From the NCBI GenBank assembly GCA_002869205.1, contig PKTJ01000053.1, positions 1-38,967 of the forward strand: a DNA stretch of 38,967 nucleotides, given 5' to 3'. Shown one piece after another: positions 1 through 7,095 of the stretch (the stretch's first letter is position 1; every line of letters begins with the position of its first letter). Under the pieces are notes generated by a model. It saw only the letters and a list, made by a program, of their open reading frames with translations, did not search any database and was not told the origin of the DNA. This DNA comes from Candidatus Parcubacteria bacterium (lineage in GTDB: Bacteria; Patescibacteriota; Patescibacteriia; Magasanikbacterales; UBA922). Position numbers and translations under genes: made by a program.

Positions 1-648
1 CTCCTGAGCATGTTCTTCAATACTATCTTTTACATTTTGTAAATGCTCACGAACAGGTTCTGGAATATTTTCATTATTAATTGCATGTAGCAACCGTGAC
101 CCTTGTTCCAATCCTTTTTGACGAAGTTCTTGGATTCGTTCCTGTTTGTCTTCAGGAATACGATCTTCTATTTTATCCATGATCTCTTCACGTCTCAGTT
201 GAAAATCAGCAAGATGTTCACGTAGACGGTTTACCTTATCATCTGATTTGTCTGTCCACTTCTCTCTCTTTTCTTCTACCTGTGACATAAATCTCTGCGC
301 CTTTTCAATCATGTTTGCTGCGCGCTCCTGTACATTCTCATTCTCACTTTCTGACATAAGCTCTGCAATACGCATACGTTCTTTGGCATGTTGCAGTTGT
401 TTTTCAGCTTTTTGTATTGGATCAAAGGTGAGGCCTACTGTAATACGTTCTTTTACTTCACGCCACCACAACCCAAATGTTGTCGGCACTTCGTCAATTT
501 CTTCTACCGCGTCTTCTGAAATAACTTCTTCGGTGGTGGTTGAGGTATCGCCACTATCAGATTCATCCGTCTGAGCCATGGCAGCAGTGCCAAGCCCAAG
601 GCACATGACAAAGATAAGTCCAATGTATAAAAAATGTCTGTACTTCAT
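1..648 (-). CDS. DUF5667-like secreted protein, partial (C-terminus outside window)
   Basis: The frame is open from an ATG at 648 to the window edge (216 codons, no stop), so the C-terminus is missing. Residues 1-25 form a signal peptide (KYR start, hydrophobic core, cleavage near AMAQ). An acidic Ser/Thr-rich linker follows, then from about residue 60 a long charged alpha-helical stretch containing TFDPIQKAEKQLQHAKERM. The pattern of Asp-Pro, then repeated Ala-Glu and Leu heptads ending in R-M, matches the DUF5667 family common in Patescibacteria, which is exported and of unknown function. It probably lies at the cell surface as a coiled coil. The family call rests on motif memory only; the reading frame and signal peptide are clear. 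Confidence 0.72.
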   Translation of the reverse strand, partial: MKYRHFLYIGLIFVMCLGLGTAAMAQTDESDSGDTSTTTEEVISEDAVEEIDEVPTTFGLWWREVKERITVGLTFDPIQKAEKQLQHAKERMRIAELMSESENENVQERAANMIEKAQRFMSQVEEKREKWTDKSDDKVNRLREHLADFQLRREEIMDKIEDRIPEDKQERIQELRQKGLEQGSRLLHAINNENIPEPVREHLQNVKDSIEEHAQE

Positions 649-736
649 AAAATCTACGTTAAAAATAAAACCTATACTCACATATAGTAGTATAGGCCTT
701 GAAAATAAAAATTACCAATAAATTAATAACATATAA

Positions 737-865
737 CTATCCGATTGAAACGCGAGGAACGAATAAAAAAACAGCTACCGCAATTGCAATACCTGATATT
801 AAGTAGAAGTAAACTAAAGAGAAGTCAGATTGTGGGGCATTGAGCCCTGACGTTTTATGTTGCAT
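737..865 (-). CDS. Small single-span membrane protein, 42 aa
   Basis: ATG at 865 (MQHKTSG) to TAG at 737-739. About 18 polar residues are followed by one hydrophobic span (about residues 18-38, containing ISGIAIAVAVFLFV) and a short RVSIG tail. It lies about 60 nt downstream of a consensus promoter on the same strand (931-959), which is the main support that it is expressed. There is no Shine-Dalgarno site, as for most genes here. I do not recognise the family. It could be a small membrane regulator or part of the surface machinery encoded by the next gene on the strand. Confidence 0.55.
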   Translation of the reverse strand: MQHKTSGLNAPQSDFSLVYFYLISGIAIAVAVFLFVPRVSIG

Positions 866-930
866 ATGTTTGTGTTTGTTTTTGTTGCAGAAATTATTTT
901 TCTTTCTGCTTTTTGTATGTTTGTAATTAC

Positions 931-959
931 ATTATAGCAGAAAAATACGTGTTTGTCAA
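931..959 (-). promoter_or_regulatory. Sigma-70-type promoter (minus)
   Basis: On the minus strand TTGACA (959-954) and TATAAT (936-931) are separated by exactly 17 bp, a perfect consensus. Transcription would start near 924 and run into the 42-aa gene and then the DUF5667-like gene. It is back to back with the xerC promoter. Confidence 0.8.
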
Positions 960-961
960 CC

Positions 962-990
962 TTGAATTTTTTACAGAAGTGTCGTACAAT
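962..990 (+). promoter_or_regulatory. Promoter of the xerC-like gene
   Basis: TTGAAT (962-967) and TACAAT (985-990) with a 17-bp spacer. The predicted start near 997 leaves a leader of about 11 nt before the ATG at 1008, too short for a Shine-Dalgarno site, and none is seen. Confidence 0.65.
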
Positions 991-1007
991 AATAACATCT
1001 TAAACGT

Positions 1008-1988
1008 ATGGCTACAAAAAATCTAAAAACCTATCTCAAAGAATTTCTCGAACACCTCGAGATTGAAAAAAATCGTAGTGAAAAAACAATTCAAAACTAT
1101 GATTTTTATTTACAAAGATTTCTCGAATGGCTTGGTGACAAAAAAGGACCATCGGCCATAACGGGAGAAAAAGTACGTAAATATCGACTCTGGCTCAATC
1201 GCCTCGTAGATGTGCATGGCGAACCTTTGAAAAAAAACACACAAAACTACCACCTTATAGCTTTGCGGTCATTCCTCAAGTACATGGCAAAACGTGATGT
1301 AGACACACTAGCTCCTGAAAAAATTGAGCTCATGAAAATGCCAGACCGAGAAGTAAGCTTTCTTGAAGGCAGTGACCTGAATCGCATATTAGAATCCCCT
1401 TTCAAAAATATCAGTAGCAAACAACTCGAAAAACAAAGTGCCAAAGGTAAAACCCCTCCGACACTACTCATTGCACATAGAGACAAATCAATGTTGGAAC
1501 TCTTCTTCTCAACAGGTTTACGTGTGTCAGAACTGGTGAAGTTAAAGATTGAACATATAAATCTCAAACGAGATGAATTTAGTATCACGGGAAAAGGTGG
1601 AAAGACACGTGTCGTATTTTTGTCTGAACAGGCAAAATATTGGATAAAAAAATATCTCGACCTACGTGGTGATATGAATCCGTTTCTCTTTATTTCTCAT
1701 GACAAACGGACAGGCGGTAATGATGATGACACCCCTCTAACACCACGCTCTGTACAACGTATTGTACAAAAACACGCACGCGAAGCAGGTATCACCAAAT
1801 CAGTCACTCCACATACCATGCGTCACTCATATGCTACAGATTTATTGCAAAACGGAGCTGACATCAGAAGTGTGCAAGCCATGCTCGGCCACTCTTCTAT
1901 CACAACGACTCAAATCTACACACACATTACAGACAAAGAGTTAAGAAATATACATAAGAAATTTCACGATAAAGATCGTAATAAATAA
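1008..1988 (+). CDS. xerC: Tyrosine recombinase, XerC/XerD type
   Basis: 326 aa. An N-terminal SAM-like core-binding domain (about residues 5-95, with ENRSEKT-like KNRSEKTIQNY) is followed by the catalytic domain. The catalytic set is complete: R172 (TGLRVSEL), K199 in the GKGGKTR beta-turn, H269 and R272 (TPHTMRHSYAT), H295 (LGHSSITTTQ) and the nucleophile Y304 (IYTH). The size and spacing match chromosomal Xer recombinases that resolve chromosome dimers at dif; an insert around residues 130-150 (PFKNISSKQLEKQSAKGK) is typical of CPR members. No partner Xer gene or dif site was seen. It lies 3 nt upstream of the truncated SPFH gene. Nearby tRNA fragments make an integrase role conceivable, but the sequence reads as housekeeping Xer. 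Confidence 0.88.
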   Translation: MATKNLKTYLKEFLEHLEIEKNRSEKTIQNYDFYLQRFLEWLGDKKGPSAITGEKVRKYRLWLNRLVDVHGEPLKKNTQNYHLIALRSFLKYMAKRDVDTLAPEKIELMKMPDREVSFLEGSDLNRILESPFKNISSKQLEKQSAKGKTPPTLLIAHRDKSMLELFFSTGLRVSELVKLKIEHINLKRDEFSITGKGGKTRVVFLSEQAKYWIKKYLDLRGDMNPFLFISHDKRTGGNDDDTPLTPRSVQRIVQKHAREAGITKSVTPHTMRHSYATDLLQNGADIRSVQAMLGHSSITTTQIYTHITDKELRNIHKKFHDKDRNK

Positions 1989-1991
1989 TAT

Positions 1992-2252
1992 ATGTTTTTA
2001 CCATTTTTCATCGTTGTTGTTATTTTTTTCTTGATTAGTTTACGACAAGTTGACCCAGACCAAATAGGCATTGTCTTTCGATTCGGCAAATTCTCAAGAA
2101 TAGTAAACCCGGGTTGGAGAATAGTAATACTATATCTAGAATCGTGCGTCAAAATTAAAAATACAGAAATACTTACAGAAAAACAACTTATGGAATTTAC
2201 TCGGGTAGGGGTTCCACATGAGATTATTGACAAATTAAGAAAAAAAAGCTAA
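1992..2252 (+). pseudogene. Truncated SPFH/stomatin paralogue, 86 aa
   Basis: The first 50 or so residues (TM span, then ISLRQVDPDQIGIVFRFGKF and IVNPGWRI) closely match the start of the full stomatin gene at 2421, including the LI.IRQV, FxxGKFxxIVNPGWRI pattern. After VKI the similarity ends and an unrelated tail of about 30 residues follows (containing EKQLMEFTRVGVP), with TAA at 2250-2252. The SPFH beta-domain and coiled coil are missing, so it looks like a duplicated and broken gene, though it could be made as a small membrane protein. It follows xerC by 3 nt and would be cotranscribed with it. Confidence 0.65.
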
Positions 2253-2269
2253 ACTAAGCGACGCTACAA

Positions 2270-2344
2270 GGGCCTGTAGTTCAACGGATAGAATAAGAGC
2301 CTTCTAAGCTCCAGATCAAGGTTCGATTCCTTGCAGGCCTACCA
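2270..2344 (+). tRNA. tRNA-Arg (anticodon UCU)
   Basis: Cloverleaf: acceptor GGGCCTG (2270-2276) pairs with CAGGCCT (one G-U pair), D arm GTTC...GAAT, anticodon loop CTTCTAA giving TCT, T arm CAAGG-TTCGATT-CCTTG. The discriminator A is followed by an encoded CCA (2342-2344). It lies between the truncated and the full SPFH genes. Confidence 0.92.
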
Positions 2345-2346
2345 AC

Positions 2347-2375
2347 TTGCGATAAGCAAGTCTACTTGCTATAAT
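2347..2375 (+). promoter_or_regulatory. Promoter of the SPFH gene, with adjacent hairpins
   Basis: TTGCGA (2347-2352), 17-bp spacer, TATAAT (2370-2375). The spacer overlaps a small hairpin (ACTTGC...GCAAGT, 2346-2361) that may end the tRNA transcript. A second hairpin (TCACCT/AGGTGA, 2380-2397) sits at the predicted transcript start. It contains a good Shine-Dalgarno-like GAGGTGAT, but 23 nt before the ATG, too far to serve this start. Confidence 0.6.
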
Positions 2376-2420
2376 AAAGTCACCTTACAAGAGGTGATTT
2401 TATCATTAACATAGTCAAAT

Positions 2421-3170
2421 ATGGCAGCACTCATCCCAATTCTCGTGGTCATAGGTATCATCCTATTGATCAGCATCCGTCAGGTCAATGAATACCAACG
2501 CGGTGTAAAATTCCAACTCGGTAAATTTACAAAAATAGTAAATCCAGGCTGGAGAATCATACTCCCTATCGTCCAAAGCATGGTAAAAGTAGACATGCGT
2601 GTAAAAGCGGTAGATGTACCATTCCAAGAAGCAATCACCAAAGATAATATCCCTGCAAAAATCAATGCAGTAATCTACTACAAAGTAGCTGATGCAGCAA
2701 AAGCAGTGCTTGAAGTAGAAAACTTCTGGTTTGCCGTAAGTCAACTTGCACAAACAACCATGCGTAATGTCGTGGGTGAAATGGAATTAGATGAACTTCT
2801 CGCAAAGAGATTAGAGGCAGCAGAAAAAATTAAAAACATCGTAGACTCAGCTACTGACCCATGGGGAATCAAAGTAGAAAGTGTAGAACTCAAAGATGTT
2901 ATCCTACCAGACAACATGCAAAGAACCATTGCGAAACAAGCTGAAGCTGAACGTGAAAGACGTGCGGTGATTATTAAATCAGAAGGTGAAAAAGCTGCAG
3001 CACAAAACCTTTCTGATGCTGCGGAAATGCTCTCCCAACAAACAGGAGCTCTGCATCTACGTACACTCAACAGTCTCAATGACTTGAGTAGTGACCAATC
3101 AAATACCGTTATCTTTGCGGTACCACTTGAAATATTGCGTGCATTTGAAAAGATTGGTAGTAAACAATAA
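2421..3170 (+). CDS. SPFH domain / stomatin-like (band 7) protein
   Basis: 249 aa. One N-terminal membrane span (residues about 4-21), then the SPFH/band 7 domain: QVNEYQRGVKFQLGKF, NPGWRIILPIVQ, VDMRVKAVDVPFQE, ITKDNIPAKINAVIYYKV and the long charged helix EAERERRAVIIKSEGEKAAAQNL. It ends with a short hydrophobic segment (NTVIFAVPLEILRAF). Stomatins form large membrane-attached ring assemblies that organise membrane domains and regulate proteases or channels; a partner NfeD gene is not present. It has its own promoter and is followed by a strong terminator. Confidence 0.9.
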   Translation: MAALIPILVVIGIILLISIRQVNEYQRGVKFQLGKFTKIVNPGWRIILPIVQSMVKVDMRVKAVDVPFQEAITKDNIPAKINAVIYYKVADAAKAVLEVENFWFAVSQLAQTTMRNVVGEMELDELLAKRLEAAEKIKNIVDSATDPWGIKVESVELKDVILPDNMQRTIAKQAEAERERRAVIIKSEGEKAAAQNLSDAAEMLSQQTGALHLRTLNSLNDLSSDQSNTVIFAVPLEILRAFEKIGSKQ

Positions 3171-3187
3171 GTAGTTCCAAACAAAAC

Positions 3188-3214
3188 AAAAACCTCCTTA
3201 CTAGGAGGTTTTTT
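3188..3214 (+). terminator. Rho-independent terminator after the SPFH gene
   Basis: Stem AACCTCCT / AGGAGGTT (3191-3198 and 3203-3210), 4-nt loop, then TTTT. A-rich on the left side. Confidence 0.85.
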
Positions 3215-3230
3215 AATATTCAAGTCCGCA

Positions 3231-3251
3231 CTGGGGTGGCTAACGGGAATT
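3231..3251 (-). repeat. tRNA-His fragment (3' part)
   Basis: Repeats the 3' end of the intact tRNA-His (part of the T arm and the 3' acceptor strand). It breaks off in the T loop, where a 20-bp palindrome starts. Its flank AAGTCCG recurs, inverted, beside the 5' fragment at 3470. Confidence 0.7.
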
Positions 3252-3271
3252 CCTGCCTGCCGGCAGGCAGG
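3252..3271. repeat. GC-rich perfect palindrome
   Basis: CCTGCCTGCCGGCAGGCAGG, two 10-bp arms with no loop, in AT-rich surroundings. It resembles dispersed REP-like palindromes of CPR genomes and sits at the break point of the tRNA-His 3' fragment. Confidence 0.7.
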
Positions 3272-3305
3272 GAACCCTTTCGTAAATAAAGCAAATCAAA
3301 ATAGG

Positions 3306-3378
3306 GGTGGCTAACGGGAATTGAACCCGTATTGCCGGTACCACAAACCAGAGTAATAACCATTATACCATAGCCACC
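3306..3378 (-). tRNA. tRNA-His (anticodon GUG)
   Basis: Minus strand: acceptor GTGGCTA (3377-3371) pairs with TAGCCAC (3313-3307). The encoded G-1 (3378) faces discriminator C73 (3306), the hallmark of tRNA-His. The anticodon arm is CTGGT-TTGTGGT-ACCGG (GTG), the T arm ACGGG-TTCAATT-CCCGT. CCA is not encoded (CCT follows). The flanking bases extend the acceptor into an inverted repeat (ATAGGGG / CCCCTAT and beyond). Confidence 0.9.
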
Positions 3379-3425
3379 CCTATTTTGACTTTAAAAAACA
3401 ATATCTCTTGAGTCCAAACATAAAT

Positions 3426-3463
3426 ACAAACCAGAGTAATAACCATTATACCATAGCCACCCC
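3426..3463 (-). repeat. tRNA-His fragment (5' part)
   Basis: Duplicates the 5' half of the intact tRNA-His from G-1 and the acceptor through the D arm to the second base of the anticodon, then diverges. With the 3' fragment at 3231 it brackets the intact gene. Confidence 0.7.
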
Positions 3464-3527
3464 GCTACGGACTTACATTTAGACGAAACAAGTATATACG
3501 AAAATACGCTCTACGTCAAGGAGCCCC

Positions 3528-4694
3528 CTACTCACAGGCAAACATGGTAACATATGCCCCCACCCACGACATACCCACATGCGTAATATTTGGCTTGAGC
3601 ATTGCTGCATTGTGATCTGGAGAATCTTTCCAACCTACCCACACCACATCATAAGCATTGGGATAATTCCATGCCAAATTTTCAGTACAATATATACGAC
3701 TTCCTTCGGTATTAGCACGATCAAATCGATCTTCAAAACCCACATGAGCAAAATCATCTGTATCAAACATATACTCACTATGATTGTAGGCTATATCAAA
3801 TAACAAGTCATCATGCACCACCGGAGACAAACCATATGTCTCTCTGTATGCATTAAGCTCATCAATAGTTTGTTGTTCCAGCACGCTTGTCTCATATACA
3901 GATACAGGTTCATTAACTGGTTCCACCACCACTACCTCTGGACTATCTGGTACTGTTTCTGGAACATCTGTTATAACTTCCACTGTGTCTGGGACAACAG
4001 TGGTATCCACGATATTGAACAACAACTCGTCAGCAATCTCTGCTTGAGTGACAACTACGCCTAATTCATACAGTGAATTAAATACCGCGTCACTGACCGT
4101 GCGCACATCCTGATTCCACAAATGAAGAGATCCACTAAGTTTGGACAGGCCGTCTGAACCAACATAATACACAGTGTCACGAGATGCTGTTTTTATAAGT
4201 TGTCCTGCATGTGGAATTGCCTGAGTTAAGTTTGGTCCTTTTTTATAATTTGGCCAATTGTACGAAGGAACATCTCTGACAAGCACCCCCCAAGAAGATC
4301 CGTATAGTTCTGTAAGAATAGAAGGACTCTGTACTTTGGATCGAATACCATCGGCGGATACAACATAGATAGAAGGAGATTCAAGGCGCTTGATAAGACG
4401 AGATCCTGGTCGATATGTCATGCCTGCAGGAGCGGCAAGTGGATATAGATCCAGACACGCACCGTCTATCGCGCGAACAATATCCCAACTCTCATGCCAG
4501 GTAAAGAAAATCTCATCATTGGCATAATATTTTGTTTCCAAGTCTTCAGTCACAAAATAAACCGCAGAACCATTATGAGCTTTGACCACCTCGCCAGACA
4601 TGAGTTCTGGGCACGAAGCACTGTACGTTGTATCTGTATACAAAACAGAAAAAACAAAGATAAGTGCTGTTACAAAAAATATTTTCTTTATCAT
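3528..4694 (-). CDS. Secreted CAP-domain (SCP/PR-1) protein with surface repeats
   Basis: 388 aa. A signal peptide (residues 1-26, cut near TYSA) is followed by two or three copies of a CPR surface repeat (GSAVYFVTEDLETKYYAND..FFTWHESW; SIYVVSADGIRSKV; TVYYVGSDGLSKL). An acidic Pro/Val/Glu linker (about 225-265) follows, then a C-terminal CAP domain (about 275-388: IDELNAYRETYGLSP, HSEYMFDTDDFAHVGF, TENLAWNY, VGWKDSPDHNAAMLKPNITHVGMS). The CAP histidines and glutamate (H in DFAHV, E in TENLA, H in SPDHNA) are present. CAP proteins are extracellular with varied roles; here a cell-wall or host-contact role is inference. It is monocistronic with its own promoter. Confidence 0.85.
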   Translation of the reverse strand: MIKKIFFVTALIFVFSVLYTDTTYSASCPELMSGEVVKAHNGSAVYFVTEDLETKYYANDEIFFTWHESWDIVRAIDGACLDLYPLAAPAGMTYRPGSRLIKRLESPSIYVVSADGIRSKVQSPSILTELYGSSWGVLVRDVPSYNWPNYKKGPNLTQAIPHAGQLIKTASRDTVYYVGSDGLSKLSGSLHLWNQDVRTVSDAVFNSLYELGVVVTQAEIADELLFNIVDTTVVPDTVEVITDVPETVPDSPEVVVVEPVNEPVSVYETSVLEQQTIDELNAYRETYGLSPVVHDDLLFDIAYNHSEYMFDTDDFAHVGFEDRFDRANTEGSRIYCTENLAWNYPNAYDVVWVGWKDSPDHNAAMLKPNITHVGMSWVGAYVTMFACE

Positions 4695-4705
4695 ACGTAA
4701 TCTGA

Positions 4706-4733
4706 GTTATAAAATTATCCACTTGATTATCAA
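4706..4733 (-). promoter_or_regulatory. Probable promoter of the CAP-domain gene
   Basis: Minus strand TTGATA (4733-4728), 16-bp spacer, TATAAC (4711-4706), ending 11 nt before the start codon at 4694. Confidence 0.5.
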
Positions 4734-4745
4734 TTTTGCATCATA

Positions 4746-4789
4746 CCCCACCCATTCCCTCCCCTAATAGGGGAGGGTTAGGGAGGGGT
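4746..4789. repeat. Dispersed palindromic repeat, copy 1
   Basis: Core CCCTCCCC-TAATA-GGGGAGGG (4757-4777) with flanking ACCCCACCC and GGGAGGGGT arms. It is nearly identical, in inverted orientation, to copy 5 at 24925. Confidence 0.85.
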
Positions 4790-4838
4790 AATCTTGTTAT
4801 AAAATAAATATATATTGTAATTAAAAGTATGTATTTTA

Positions 4839-5564
4839 TTAAATATCTTTGCTATGTGGTAACACATTTTTACATGGTTTACCTACAATAGACATTTTTA
4901 CAAAATTTAAAAAATAATCCCACAGACGTTTATTGAACTTAAATCGACGGACAGACGTATGGCACTTGAGACGCATATCCAGACGGATCTTTCCAAATGC
5001 ACTGAGCCTACGACACAAGTCCATATCTTCACCATATTTCAATTGTGCGTCAAAACCATCTGTCCTATCATACACATCTTTTTTGAACGTCATATTATTA
5101 CCCATAGGTCCAATTTTCCCAAAAGAAACAACAACGGCAAACAACCACAACGCCCAGTGATTAAAAAAACGTAACACACGTTTCCATGCTGGCGCATCAT
5201 AAAATAAAAATTGACCACCAACACATACGAGCTTTTCATCGTGTGTAAATTTGTCATACACGCGCTCCAAATATCCTTGTGGTAATCGTGTATCAGCATC
5301 CACGTGTACGATAAATGAACCTTGTGCGATCTCAGTACCTGCACGACGTGCAGCACCCACACCCTGCGTCTTTTCCTGTAGGAAAATAACATCGAGTGTA
5401 CGCGTAATTTCAGCCGTCTTGTCAGTAGAATTATTATCAACTACAATTATTTCTATATCAAAATCATTCTGTATTTTTTTCAAATCAGATACACATGCCG
5501 TAATGAATTCTTCTTCATTATAGGCAGGGACAACGATAGAAAATAACGGTTGTTTTTCATTCAT
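4839..5564 (-). CDS. Family 2 glycosyltransferase
   Basis: 241 aa from the ATG at 5564 (MNEKQPLFS); the frame is open further upstream, but those residues do not belong to the GT fold. GT-A fold: FSIVVPAYNEEE (8-19), VVDNNSTDKT (41-50), metal-binding DAD (89-91) in HVDADTRLP, acidic ED (179-180) in KYGEDMDLCRRL. A hydrophobic stretch at 134-149 may touch the membrane. It transfers a sugar from a nucleotide sugar to a lipid or glycan acceptor on the cytosolic face; acceptor unknown. It lies downstream of the pilin-like array, separated by dispersed repeat copy 2, so a role in decorating surface polymers is inference. Confidence 0.88.
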   Translation of the reverse strand: MNEKQPLFSIVVPAYNEEEFITACVSDLKKIQNDFDIEIIVVDNNSTDKTAEITRTLDVIFLQEKTQGVGAARRAGTEIAQGSFIVHVDADTRLPQGYLERVYDKFTHDEKLVCVGGQFLFYDAPAWKRVLRFFNHWALWLFAVVVSFGKIGPMGNNMTFKKDVYDRTDGFDAQLKYGEDMDLCRRLSAFGKIRLDMRLKCHTSVRRFKFNKRLWDYFLNFVKMSIVGKPCKNVLPHSKDI

Positions 5565-5635
5565 AATGAATATATTGTACCAAATTAACACATTTAAAAC
5601 AAAATACAATCGCAACTTTAAATCAGTAAACAAAT

Positions 5636-5666
5636 ACTCCCCCTTATAGGGGGAGTTAGAGGGGGT
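5636..5666. repeat. Dispersed palindromic repeat, copy 2
   Basis: ACTCCCCC-TTATA-GGGGGAGT (5636-5656) followed by a GGGGG arm, between the glycosyltransferase and the last pilin-like gene. Confidence 0.75.
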
Positions 5667-5716
5667 TCTTGTAAAGATTACAAAACTAAATTTTTCAAAT
5701 CTATACTAACTACATC

Positions 5717-6262
5717 CTAATCGTGTAAAATATTTTGTAATTGGAAATTATCTGGCACTGTTGATTGTTCGAGAGGATCAGTATTGTAAAACTGACTAGT
5801 ATCATCTTGGACACTAACACCCCAATCAAAGTACCCTCCATATGGATTACCTGCCGTGCCTTTGTAGGCGATAAAGTATGCAAAGTACGCAAAACTATAT
5901 GACATCAAAATCACCATACTACCAAGTGCGCCATAAAGAATAATCTTACGTGCACGAGAGATACGCTCTTCTGCTCCACCAGATGTCATATACAAATAAC
6001 CCCCGTACATCGTATATGCCACTGCGAGTGTACCTACAATAGATAAAAATATCTTGATAATACGCGCAACTACCACACGTATGTCAGCTGGCTGACCATA
6101 TTCAGCCCCATCTTCACCTGCAAATGCCTCCATCTGTCTTTGTATATCCATACCCCCTGCTTCGTTTTTAATCTTTTTGCTGGCCGATGCATATGTATAA
6201 CCAGCACCAAAAAAGACAGAAAACACTGCAAAAAAAATGGCTAACAAAATGGTTTTTTTCAT
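5717..6262 (-). CDS. Pilin-like double-span membrane protein (array member 11)
   Basis: 181 aa. Signal peptide (1-26), a short polar region, then two membrane spans joined by the array signature (YGGYLYMTSGGAEERISRARKIILYGALGSMVI). The tail of about 50 residues is Tyr/Asp/Gly-rich and unlike its neighbours. The signature (GG-x-x-[WY]-M-[TL]-[AS]-x-G-x-x-E-[RQK], basic helix, second span) is that of the T4SS_pilin/TrbC-VirB2-like families annotated in Patescibacteria. The start overlaps the previous gene's stop (ATGA), so the two are translationally coupled. Role inferred: subunit of an envelope filament or of a membrane complex. Confidence 0.75.
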   Translation of the reverse strand: MKKTILLAIFFAVFSVFFGAGYTYASASKKIKNEAGGMDIQRQMEAFAGEDGAEYGQPADIRVVVARIIKIFLSIVGTLAVAYTMYGGYLYMTSGGAEERISRARKIILYGALGSMVILMSYSFAYFAYFIAYKGTAGNPYGGYFDWGVSVQDDTSQFYNTDPLEQSTVPDNFQLQNILHD

Positions 6263-6687
6263 ATAATAAATTGATCGGTATAAGAAAGATCAGAAGTCAT
6301 GTTCGTAACTTCAGTAACTCTACGCCCTACAAAATAACTAATGCTAAATGCCATCAAAGTAAGTATCAATCCAATCACTGCGCCTTGCATAGTTTTACGC
6401 GCCTTGGTAATCTTCTCTTCTTCACCATGCGATGTAATCATATGATATCCAGAATAGACAAATAGATACGTAAAAGCAGCGCCCATCAAACCCAAAAACA
6501 TTCTAATGGCACGAGATGCGATCACACGTGGATCAGCAGGATCATCACTAAAGCCTGCATACTCAGCACCTGTTTGGAGTTGAGACATAGCCTGCTGCTC
6601 AGTCTTACCTTGTGAATTGGAGCCAGAAGAAAAGTCAAAACCAGAAAAAAGTATGACCAAACAACATAGTATAATAATTCGTTTCAT
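6259..6687 (-). CDS. Pilin-like double-span membrane protein (array member 10)
   Basis: 142 aa. Signal peptide to about residue 22, polar segment with GAEYAGFSDDPADPRVIASRAI, span 1 (FLGLMGAAFTYLFVYSGYHMI), linker SHGEEEKITKARKTM, span 2 (GAVIGLILTLMAFSISYFV) and a short polar tail. The usual W-M-T is H-M-I here, one of the more divergent members. It ends in TGA within an ATGA overlap with the next gene. Same proposed family and role as the other members. Confidence 0.75.
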   Translation of the reverse strand: MKRIIILCCLVILFSGFDFSSGSNSQGKTEQQAMSQLQTGAEYAGFSDDPADPRVIASRAIRMFLGLMGAAFTYLFVYSGYHMITSHGEEEKITKARKTMQGAVIGLILTLMAFSISYFVGRRVTEVTNMTSDLSYTDQFII

Positions 6688-6695
6688 AATATATA

Positions 6696-7085
6696 TTATG
6701 CAGTAGATGCAGCAAGCATACGTGGCACAATAAATGCACTAATGCTGTACGCACCAAGAGTAATAATAATACCAATAATTGCTGCGATAATAACCGACTT
6801 TGCTTTTTCAATTTGCTCATCTTTACCGCGTGCAGTCATCCACAAGTAACCTCCATACACCATAAGTACAGTGAAGAGAACACCGGTGATCGATAGAATA
6901 ATATTTACCACACGACCAATGTTTTCTGAAAGTGAAAATTCATCCGTACCGGGGTCATACCCAGCTTCCGCGCCAGCTTGTCTCACCATGTCTCCTCCGA
7001 GATCTATACCAAGACTTGGTGTAGGTGCAAACAAGAAAGAAAAAGCAAAGGCTGCAACGAGTAATGTAAGAGTATATTTAATCAT
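6696..7085 (-). CDS. Pilin-like double-span membrane protein (array member 9)
   Basis: 129 aa, close to the minimal form: signal peptide (1-27), about 30 residues including GYDPGTDEFSLSENIGRVVNIIL, span 1 (SITGVLFTVLMVYGGYLWM), signature TARGKDEQIEKAKSVI, span 2 (AAIIGIIITLGAYSISAFIV). The length and two-helix hairpin resemble VirB2/TrbC-type conjugative pilins, which are signal-peptide-cleaved hydrophobic hairpins. Linked to members 8 and 10 by gaps of about 10 nt. Confidence 0.8.
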   Translation of the reverse strand: MIKYTLTLLVAAFAFSFLFAPTPSLGIDLGGDMVRQAGAEAGYDPGTDEFSLSENIGRVVNIILSITGVLFTVLMVYGGYLWMTARGKDEQIEKAKSVIIAAIIGIIITLGAYSISAFIVPRMLAASTA

Positions 7086-7095
7086 ATAAATAAGT

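Noticed and set aside
248-574. Plus-strand open frame of 108 codons at the left edge
   Set aside because: It is antisense to the DUF5667-like gene, Ser-rich, without domain or promoter.
1008-1988. Prophage or integrative element integrase
   Set aside because: Size and motifs fit chromosomal XerC/D. No phage genes, excisionase or att pair around a tRNA could be drawn; the tRNA-His fragments are nearby but do not bracket the gene.
3252-3271. GC palindrome as a terminator
   Set aside because: No loop and no T-run follow; a terminator for the SPFH gene already lies at 3188-3214.
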